A stretch of DNA of 6,349 bases from Treponema sp. Its GTDB lineage: Bacteria > Spirochaetota > Spirochaetia > Treponematales > Breznakiellaceae. The notes beneath the pieces are model-generated. The model searched no databases, was not told the DNA's origin, and worked only from the letters and a program-made list of their open reading frames with translations. Below are positions 1 to 4,968 of this stretch, piece by piece (within the stretch, counting starts at the first letter, position 1; every line of letters starts with the position of its first letter). A program made the translations under genes and the position numbers. Where the stretch lies: assembly GCA_031259345.1 (NCBI GenBank), contig JAIRLQ010000526.1, forward strand, positions 1-6,349, read 5' to 3'.

Positions 1-194
1 GGATAATGCCATACGCAGAAAACGTAACCCTAAGACAATAAACGTAAAACAATAAATGGCGCGAAGCGCGGGAGGAGTTTTGACCATCTAGCACCCAGCC
101 GGGGAAGCGCCCGAGCGTCCTGTTTGGATTAGCGAATAAATGCACTTGAAGCAGGGCATAGCGCGAGTACCCCGTTTGTATTATACTCGTAAGC
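1..194. other. Leader region upstream of glgX, no gene recognised
   Basis: No convincing gene lies here. Two short open tails enter from the left edge, one ending at a TAA at 39-41 and one at a TAA at 53-55. Either could be the C-terminus of an upstream gene, and the sequence cannot decide between them. The part up to about 56 is AT-rich and repeats the words AACGTAA (21-27, 41-47) and ACAATAAA (35-42, 49-56). The part from about 58 to 120 is GC-rich, with short inverted repeats such as GCGC at 59-62 and 66-69. It could be a structured leader RNA, but I cannot match it to any known RNA family. Confidence 0.5.
164..189. promoter_or_regulatory. Inverted repeat over a possible glgX promoter
   Basis: CGAGTA (164-169) and TACTCG (184-189) are perfect inverted arms around a 14-base spacer, ending five bases before the glgX ATG. 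The right arm overlaps a -10-like TATACT at 182-187. An alternative TATTAT lies at 179-184. No good -35 box sits at the right distance from either, and a -10 this close to the ATG would give a nearly leaderless mRNA. The arms could be an operator or a small hairpin that hides the start. Six base pairs is short, so chance is not excluded. Confidence 0.3.
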
Positions 195-2351
195 ATGTCC
201 TTTGGACCTTTTGCCGTAGATACAGGCGCCGCCCTGCCCTCAGGGGCAACCATAACCGCTACGGGCGTTAATTTTTCTGTCTTTTCACGGAACGCCACAG
301 CGGTAATCCTCCTTCTTTTTGAGTCTGCCGAAAAAGGCAGCCCCATGGAAGAAATTAAGCTGGACAAACAAAAAAACCGCACCGGCGATATTTGGCATAT
401 CCATGTAAAAGGACTTAAAGCCGGAGCCCTTTACCTTTACCGGGCGGACGGCCCCTATATACCCGAAAAGGGCTTCCGTTTTAACGTAAACAAAACCCTC
501 ATCGACCCTTATGCAAAAGCCCTAACGGATTTTTCAAACTGGGATTATCAAAAATGCCTTGGTTATAACCCCGGGGAAGCTTCTACGGATCTTTCCTATT
601 CCTATAAGGACGATGCGGATAACCAGCCCCGCTGTGTGGTAGTGGATGATCATTTTGACTGGCAGGGGGATTATCCCCTCAACTATCCCCTCCGCTTTAG
701 CGTGCTTTATGAAACCCATGTCCGGGGGCTTACCCGGGGGCCGGGATCCGGGGTGGAACATCCGGGCACTTACCGGGGTGTAATCGAAAAAATCCCCTAT
801 TTTAAGGATTTGGGGATAACGAGCCTCGAATTCCTTCCCATTCAGGAATTTAACGAAAACGAGCTTTTTAATGTAAACCCCAAAACCGGAAAAAAACTGA
901 CCAATTACTGGGGCTATTCTACCGTGGGGTTTTTTGCCCCCAAGGGTTCGTTTTCTTCCGACAAGACCCCCGGCGCCCAGGTTCGGGAATTTAAAGAGAT
1001 GGTTCGGGAACTCCACAAGGCGGGCCTGGAAGTTATTCTCGACGTGGTGTTTAACCATACCGCCGAAGGCAACGAGATGGGGCCGACTTTTACGTTCCGG
1101 GGCTGGGATAATACCATTTTCTATATGCTGAATGATAACAAGCGTTACTACCAAAATTATTCAGGCTGCGGAAATACGGTAAACTGTAATCATCCGGTGG
1201 TGCGCACTTTTATCCTGGATTGCCTGCGTTACTGGGTGGTAGAGATGCATGTTGACGGTTTCCGTTTTGATTTGGGTTCCATTCTGGGGCGGGCTCAAAA
1301 CGGCGCGTTAATGGAAAATCCGCCGGTGCTGGAACGCATTGCCGAAGATCCTGTTCTAAGCAGCACCAAACTTATTGCCGAGGCCTGGGACGCGGGGGGC
1401 GCGTACCAGGTTGGCTATTTCCCCGGCGGCCGCTGGGCGGAGTGGAACGACCGCTTTCGCGACGAACTGCGCAGTTACTGGCGGGGCGACTCCCGGCAGA
1501 CCAGGAACCTGGCAACCCGTCTTGCGGGCAGTTCCGACCTTTATCTGCGGGACGGGCGCAAGCCTTTTCATTCCATCAACTTTATAACCAGCCACGACGG
1601 CTTTACCCTGCGGGACTTGGTTTCTTACGAAAAAAAGCATAACGAAGAAAACGGCGAGCAAAACCGCGATGGCGGGAACAATAACATAAGCGCCAACTAT
1701 GGCTGGGAGGGCTCATCCCAGGACGGGGTTCTTGAGGCGCTGCGGCAAAAGCAAATGAAAAATTTTATTGCCTCCATGATGGTTTCCCTGGGGACGCCCA
1801 TGATCCTGGGGGGCGACGAAATGGGCCGGACTCAGGGGGGGAATAATAACGCCTATTGTCAGGACAACGAAATTTCCTGGTACGACTGGTCGTTCCTGGA
1901 AAAGAATCAGGGGCTGTATCGTTTTGTAAAAGAGATGGTAGCTTTCAGGCTCCGTCATCCGGGCTTTATGAGGCCGGAATTTTATACCGGGCGGGACGGG
2001 AATTATAACGCCATTCCCGATATTTCCTGGTTTGACGAAAAGGGTGAGACGCCGGACTGGGAAAAGCTTGGTCCCTGTTTGGCCCTGCGTATGGACGGGA
2101 GCCGGGCGGATATTCTTGCCGACCGGGATGATAACGACTTTTTCATTATGTTTAACGCGGCCCCCCGGTCTGTGTCATTCAAGATCCTGCCGCCCCTGGA
2201 CGGAAAAACCTGGGTGCGTGTGGTAGATACCGCCCTGCCTTCGCCGGAAGACATTCTGCCCCCCGGTCTGGAAAAATCCTGCGCTTCCATGGAATCCTAT
2301 TTGGCGGGGGAACGCAGCATGGTAATTCTTATTTCAAAAATGCTGGATTAG
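195..2351 (+). CDS. glgX: Glycogen debranching enzyme GlgX (isoamylase-type, GH13)
   Basis: This 718-residue protein matches the usual length of cytoplasmic GlgX/isoamylase enzymes, which cleave alpha-1,6 branch points of glycogen after phosphorylase has trimmed the outer chains. An N-terminal CBM48-like domain (about residues 8-100) precedes the GH13 barrel. The four conserved GH13 regions are present: DVVFNH (283-288), GFRFD (355-359) with the expected nucleophile Asp359, the acid/base Glu396 in LIAEAWD, and SHD (466-468) with the transition-state stabiliser Asp468. A beta-sandwich C-terminal domain follows from about residue 625. No signal peptide is seen. The start is firm: the same frame has a stop at 159-161 and no other start codon before the ATG. 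No clear Shine-Dalgarno sequence precedes it. The nucleotidase gene follows after nine bases, in the same frame, suggesting co-transcription. Sequence alone cannot separate glycogen debranching from maltodextrin-oriented relatives. Confidence 0.95.
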   Translation: MSFGPFAVDTGAALPSGATITATGVNFSVFSRNATAVILLLFESAEKGSPMEEIKLDKQKNRTGDIWHIHVKGLKAGALYLYRADGPYIPEKGFRFNVNKTLIDPYAKALTDFSNWDYQKCLGYNPGEASTDLSYSYKDDADNQPRCVVVDDHFDWQGDYPLNYPLRFSVLYETHVRGLTRGPGSGVEHPGTYRGVIEKIPYFKDLGITSLEFLPIQEFNENELFNVNPKTGKKLTNYWGYSTVGFFAPKGSFSSDKTPGAQVREFKEMVRELHKAGLEVILDVVFNHTAEGNEMGPTFTFRGWDNTIFYMLNDNKRYYQNYSGCGNTVNCNHPVVRTFILDCLRYWVVEMHVDGFRFDLGSILGRAQNGALMENPPVLERIAEDPVLSSTKLIAEAWDAGGAYQVGYFPGGRWAEWNDRFRDELRSYWRGDSRQTRNLATRLAGSSDLYLRDGRKPFHSINFITSHDGFTLRDLVSYEKKHNEENGEQNRDGGNNNISANYGWEGSSQDGVLEALRQKQMKNFIASMMVSLGTPMILGGDEMGRTQGGNNNAYCQDNEISWYDWSFLEKNQGLYRFVKEMVAFRLRHPGFMRPEFYTGRDGNYNAIPDISWFDEKGETPDWEKLGPCLALRMDGSRADILADRDDNDFFIMFNAAPRSVSFKILPPLDGKTWVRVVDTALPSPEDILPPGLEKSCASMESYLAGERSMVILISKMLD

Positions 2352-2353
2352 GA
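2350..2353 (+). promoter_or_regulatory. Ribosome-binding site of the nucleotidase gene, overlapping the glgX stop
   Basis: AGGA lies seven bases before the ATG at 2361 and shares two bases with the glgX stop codon TAG (2349-2351). This arrangement favours translational coupling: ribosomes finishing glgX are already at the next start. It also supports the 2361 start, because the only in-frame codons between the glgX stop and this ATG are GAT TTT ATT. Confidence 0.6.
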
Positions 2354-2360
2354 TTTTATT

Positions 2361-3005
2361 ATGGATAAAGAAACAGGAAGCCCGGGTTTGGGACAAGAGA
2401 CGGGGGATTTTATTTTTGGCGTTGATCTTGACGGCGTGGTCGGCGATTTCTACGGTTCCATGCGTTCAATCGCCGCCGAATGGCTTGGGCGGCCCGTAGA
2501 ATCACTTACTACAGAAATAAGCTATGGCTTAAATGAATGGGGCATTGCCGAATACGGCGGCTATGACAGGCTTCACCGTTTTGCCGTTACCCAGCGCGCT
2601 CTTTACCGGGACATGAAACCCATGCAGGACGCCCCCTCAATTTTGCGCAAGCTCTCCAACAGGGGGATACGTATACGCATTATAACCCACCGGCTTTTTA
2701 TAAAGTATTCCCATGTGGCAAGCGTAAACCAGACAGCCGACTGGCTGGACAAATGGGACATTCCCTATTGGGACCTGTGTTTTATGAACGATAAAACCGC
2801 TGTTGGCGCCCACATCTATATCGATGACGCCCCGCAGAATATCCGGCATCTCCGGGGAGAGGGCTGCAAGACCATTGTGTTTAGCAATTCCACAAACCGG
2901 GACTTGCCGGGCCCCAGGGCGGATAACTGGCAGGAAGCGGAACGCCTGGTAATGGAAGCCCGGGAAGAATGGAAAACCGGCACTTCCGCCCTTTTTGGCC
3001 TGTAA
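2361..3005 (+). CDS. 5'(3')-deoxyribonucleotidase-like HAD phosphatase (NT5C family)
   Basis: This 214-residue cytoplasmic protein has the motifs of the HAD phosphatase superfamily. Motif I is DLDGVV (residues 22-27), with Asp22 as likely nucleophile and Asp24 as acid/base. Motif II is ITH with Thr109, motif III is likely Lys145 in NDK, and motif IV is the acidic pair Asp155-Asp156 in IDDAP. The overall pattern resembles the NT5C (cytosolic 5'-nucleotidase, deoxy type) family, whose characterised members remove phosphate from (deoxy)nucleoside monophosphates. Bacterial members are mostly untested, so the substrate here is inferred. A cap region lies between motifs I and II (about 28-100). The first 15 residues, rich in Gly, Glu and Thr, look like a disordered extension. 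It sits nine bases after glgX, and the pairing suggests shared transcription more than shared chemistry. Another HAD phosphatase specificity is possible. Confidence 0.75.
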   Translation: MDKETGSPGLGQETGDFIFGVDLDGVVGDFYGSMRSIAAEWLGRPVESLTTEISYGLNEWGIAEYGGYDRLHRFAVTQRALYRDMKPMQDAPSILRKLSNRGIRIRIITHRLFIKYSHVASVNQTADWLDKWDIPYWDLCFMNDKTAVGAHIYIDDAPQNIRHLRGEGCKTIVFSNSTNRDLPGPRADNWQEAERLVMEAREEWKTGTSALFGL

Positions 3006-3072
3006 TTTTCTTAAAAATATCCCTTTTATAAGATCTAAATTCGGTTTATAATCTTTCAAAGGTTAGATAGCG
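3006..3072 (+). promoter_or_regulatory. Promoter and ribosome-binding region of the histidine kinase gene
   Basis: This AT-rich gap holds a perfect -10 hexamer TATAAT at 3047-3052. The -35 region is poor (TTTTAT at 3024-3029 with a 17-base spacer). AAAGG at 3058-3062 is a plausible ribosome-binding site ten bases before the GTG start. If the -10 is used, transcription would begin near 3059, leaving only part of that site on the mRNA, so the two signals are partly in conflict. A bulged AT-rich inverted repeat (CTTAAAA from 3010 and TTTTATAAG ending at 3032) precedes the -10 but lacks the form of a terminator. Confidence 0.45.
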
Positions 3073-4809
3073 GTGTTGCGTCCTCTTCTAAAAATCAAAG
3101 AACATATCATAAAAAAGATCACCCGGGCAGATATGCCTCTTGAGGTTCAAATTAGCAACGTTGTGTGCGTGGCGGCTATTCTGGGCTCTTTTGCCGTTTC
3201 TTCCATAAAGATTATTGAAGGGGCTGCTTTGGGGAACGGCCTTTTTATGATTGGGGCGCCATTCGCCGCTCTTGTGTGCTATGTAATTTGCGCTTTGCTT
3301 AAAAAAAATAAACCCGGCGTTTTTTTCTGTTATTTTTGGCTCTGCATGGTCGGCGTCCCGGGCGCATTTTTTACGGCCGGCGCCTCGTATGTTTCCGGTA
3401 CCGCTTATTTTGCGATGACCCTGGTTCTTGCCGCCTTTGTCTTTCATGGCCGGGACTGGATTCCCTGGATAATCGTACAGTCCCTTGTTATCCTGGGCTG
3501 CGTAACCCTAAGCTATCACCGCCCGGATTTGGCGGTAGAATACAGCGCCCGCCGGCTGGTTCATATTGATGTCCTTGGCAGTTCCTTTATTATAGGCCTT
3601 GGCATATTCGGCCTGGTAAAATTCCAGATATGGGCGTACCGGCTGCAAAAGGAAAAAGCCGATGCCGCTTCCCGGGCCAAAGCGGAATTTCTCGCTACCA
3701 TGAGCCACGAAATACGCACCCCCATGAATGCCATTATAGGCCTTCAGGATTCTATACTTAAAGAACCGTTAAGCGAAAACCAAAAAAAATACATGACCAA
3801 CCTTAGAATGTCATCGTTCGCGCTTTTGGATATTGTAAACAACATACTGGATTTTTCAAAAATTGATACCGGCGGCGTCCAAATTATGGATTCTGATTTT
3901 AATTTGACAGCCCTGCTGGAAAACATTGTAACTACAAATACCATGACAGCGGAAAAGAAAGGCCTTGTATTTAAAACCGCTTTTAGCGAAACCCTTCCCA
4001 AATTCCTGCGCGGGGACGAAGTTAAGATACGCCAGATCCTTAATAACCTCCTTTCCAATGCCATTAAATATACGCCCAAAGGCTATGTTGAGCTTGCGGC
4101 CTTTATTTGTTCCATTGGGCCGGACGAAGAAAGTTCCCGTGAATTTATCTGTTTTGAGGTAAAGGACAGCGGCATCGGAATTAAGGCCGAAGATCGAAAC
4201 CGGGTATTTTCGCCTTTTGAGCAGCTTGACCTTAGAAAAAACAAAGGCATACTCGGCACCGGCCTTGGCCTTTCCATTACCCGCTCTTTTGTGCGGGCTA
4301 TGGGCGGCGCCATAGAACTGGAAAGCGTGTACGGAAAGGGCTCCTGTTTCCGGGTACTTCTGCCCTATCTGTGGAGCGACAAACAGGAAGAAGCCCCCGT
4401 TCTGGTAAAAGAGGTATTTTTTGCCCCAGAAGCGAAAGTTCTGGTAGTGGACGATGTGGACATCAACATAATGGTTGCCCAGGCCATGCTGGGAGAATAT
4501 AAAATTGTCCCCGACAGCGCCCTTTCGGGGGAAGAGGCCCTTGAGAAGGCCGCCGCCAAAGAATACGATTTGGTTTTTATGGATCAGATGATGCCCGGCA
4601 TGGACGGCATAGAAACCACGGAGCGGCTTCGTAAAATAAGCGCCCACTATGCGGCCGTTCCGGTTGTGGCCCTTACCGCCAATGTAGTTAATACTTCACA
4701 GGAGTACTTTCGCGATTTGGGCTTTAATTCTTTTTTGTATAAGCCCATAGAAACGGAAAAACTGTTTAAATGCCTGACGGAAAATTTGCCCCAGGACAAA
4801 ATTGTGTAG
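3073..4809 (+). CDS. Membrane-bound hybrid histidine kinase with C-terminal receiver domain
   Basis: This 578-residue hybrid sensor kinase has five or six hydrophobic membrane segments (about 25-47, 55-76, 83-104, 108-124, 128-147, 165-187), then a short linker and the kinase core. The phosphoacceptor His212 sits in SHEIRTPMN. The ATP-binding domain shows the N box (Asn329 in LLSNAIK), G1 (DSGIGI, 365-370), F box (FSPFEQ, 379-384) and G2 (GTGLGL, 395-400). The receiver domain (about 455-572) has the acidic pair Asp460-Asp461, phosphoacceptor Asp504, Thr535 and Lys557. All catalytic residues are intact. No PAS, HAMP or large extracellular sensor domain is seen, so the signal is probably sensed by or near the membrane. 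No HPt domain or output regulator lies nearby, so the phosphorelay partner is elsewhere. The GTG start is the first possible codon after an in-frame stop at 3064-3066. TTG at 3076 or ATG at 3133 are alternatives. Confidence 0.93.
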   Translation: MLRPLLKIKEHIIKKITRADMPLEVQISNVVCVAAILGSFAVSSIKIIEGAALGNGLFMIGAPFAALVCYVICALLKKNKPGVFFCYFWLCMVGVPGAFFTAGASYVSGTAYFAMTLVLAAFVFHGRDWIPWIIVQSLVILGCVTLSYHRPDLAVEYSARRLVHIDVLGSSFIIGLGIFGLVKFQIWAYRLQKEKADAASRAKAEFLATMSHEIRTPMNAIIGLQDSILKEPLSENQKKYMTNLRMSSFALLDIVNNILDFSKIDTGGVQIMDSDFNLTALLENIVTTNTMTAEKKGLVFKTAFSETLPKFLRGDEVKIRQILNNLLSNAIKYTPKGYVELAAFICSIGPDEESSREFICFEVKDSGIGIKAEDRNRVFSPFEQLDLRKNKGILGTGLGLSITRSFVRAMGGAIELESVYGKGSCFRVLLPYLWSDKQEEAPVLVKEVFFAPEAKVLVVDDVDINIMVAQAMLGEYKIVPDSALSGEEALEKAAAKEYDLVFMDQMMPGMDGIETTERLRKISAHYAAVPVVALTANVVNTSQEYFRDLGFNSFLYKPIETEKLFKCLTENLPQDKIV

Positions 4810-4827
4810 CCCCTTCCCGGGCTATTT
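4807..4827 (+). terminator. Possible weak intrinsic terminator after the kinase gene
   Basis: TAGCCC (4807-4812, including the kinase stop codon) and GGGCTA (4819-4824) form a perfect six-pair stem with a six-base pyrimidine loop, followed by only three T residues (4825-4827). The short T run makes strong termination doubtful, and the stem may act only as an mRNA 3' stabiliser. It overlaps the left copy of the CTATTTA repeat, so it predates or is independent of the palindromic element that follows. Confidence 0.35.
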
Positions 4828-4828
4828 A
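4822..4828. repeat. Left copy of the CTATTTA direct repeat (putative target-site duplication)
   Basis: CTATTTA occurs here and again, identically, at 4954-4960. The two copies lie immediately outside the first and last arms of the palindromic block, within one or two bases of its ends. This is the position expected of a target-site duplication made by insertion. Confidence 0.55.
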
Positions 4829-4829
4829 G

Positions 4830-4865
4830 AGTCTGTCTATAATGTAGACACATTATAGACAGACT
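4830..4865. repeat. Hairpin A: perfect 16-bp inverted repeat
   Basis: AGTCTGTCTATAATGT (4830-4845) and ACATTATAGACAGACT (4850-4865) are perfect reverse complements around the loop AGAC. No T run follows on the + strand, so it is not a standard terminator for the kinase gene. Each arm contains a TATAAT box, one per strand (4838-4843 and 4852-4857). An overlapping operator-like palindrome, TGTCTA-5-TAGACA, lies at 4834-4850, with a third TAGACA half-site at 4856-4861. Confidence 0.85.
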
Positions 4866-4870
4866 ACCTT

Positions 4871-4897
4871 AAAAAACGCATTTGCGTATGCAAATGC
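4871..4897 (-). terminator. Hairpin B: terminator-shaped inverted repeat facing left
   Basis: GCATTTGC (4878-4885) and GCAAATGC (4890-4897) form a perfect eight-pair stem with a four-base loop. The + strand has six A residues at 4871-4876, so on the - strand the hairpin is followed, after one base, by six T residues. That is the shape of an intrinsic terminator for leftward transcription. No leftward gene is visible in the window, so it may block antisense transcription into the kinase gene or simply be part of the element. Confidence 0.4.
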
Positions 4898-4900
4898 AAG

Positions 4901-4952
4901 GTCTGTCCGCAAAGTCGCAAACGTAGTTTGCGCATCGACTTTGTGGACAGAC
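4901..4952. repeat. Hairpin C: long nested inverted repeat
   Basis: GTCTGTCCGCAAAGT (4901-4915) pairs with ACTTTGTGGACAGAC (4938-4952) with one G-T wobble at 4909/4944. An inner stem, CGCAAAC (4916-4922) with GTTTGCG (4926-4932), closes a GTA loop and leaves CATCG (4933-4937) as a bulge. An RNA of either strand should fold strongly. The wobble pair keeps pairing in + strand RNA and becomes a C-A mismatch in the opposite RNA, so the + strand transcript should fold slightly better. The hairpin ends 16 bases before the radical SAM start codon and could affect its translation. Confidence 0.8.
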
Positions 4953-4953
4953 A

Positions 4954-4960
4954 CTATTTA
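4954..4960. repeat. Right copy of the CTATTTA direct repeat
   Basis: This is identical to 4822-4828. It lies one base beyond the last base of hairpin C and eight bases before the radical SAM start codon, completing the putative target-site duplication. Confidence 0.55.
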
Positions 4961-4968
4961 AAGCGCTC

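Larger units (their letters stand above)
4829..4953. mobile_element. MITE-like palindromic element of three hairpins between kinase and radical SAM genes
   Basis: The 125-bp block carries no gene and is almost entirely self-complementary. Hairpin A (4830-4865) has perfect 16-base arms and a four-base loop. Hairpin B (4878-4897) has perfect 8-base arms and a GTAT loop. Hairpin C (4901-4952) has 15-17 base arms with one G-T wobble, capped by an inner seven-pair stem. The outer ends, GTCTGTC (4831-4837) and GACAGAC (4946-4952), are inverted copies, like short terminal inverted repeats. Identical CTATTTA repeats flank the block. Together these fit a small non-autonomous insertion of the MITE or Correia type, or a REP-like palindromic cluster. 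No transposase is in view, so the mobilising enzyme is unknown. Family membership and copy number cannot be judged from this window. Confidence 0.6.

Noticed and set aside
56..91. Eleven-codon open frame starting ATG GCG CGA, as a possible leader peptide
   Set aside because: No Shine-Dalgarno sequence precedes the ATG, and the peptide lacks runs of any amino acid that would suggest attenuation.
146..187. TTGAAG (146-151) paired with TATTAT or TATACT as a sigma-70 promoter for glgX
   Set aside because: The spacing is 27-30 bases, too long for a standard promoter.
534..1154. 206-codon open frame on the - strand inside glgX
   Set aside because: It lies fully opposite the conserved GH13 barrel coding sequence and has no recognisable domain or ribosome-binding site in support.
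3856..4647. 263-codon open frame on the - strand inside the kinase gene
   Set aside because: The + strand encodes an intact kinase with all catalytic motifs. The - strand product shows no recognisable motif, and its openness follows from the codon pattern of the kinase gene.
4830..4865. Hairpin A as a normal rho-independent terminator of the kinase gene
   Set aside because: The stem is followed by ACCTTAAAAAA rather than a T run on the + strand, and the flanking direct repeats point to an inserted element.
4829..4953. The hairpin cluster as a CRISPR array
   Set aside because: There are no regularly spaced identical direct repeats with unique spacers. The repeats are inverted and differ from hairpin to hairpin.
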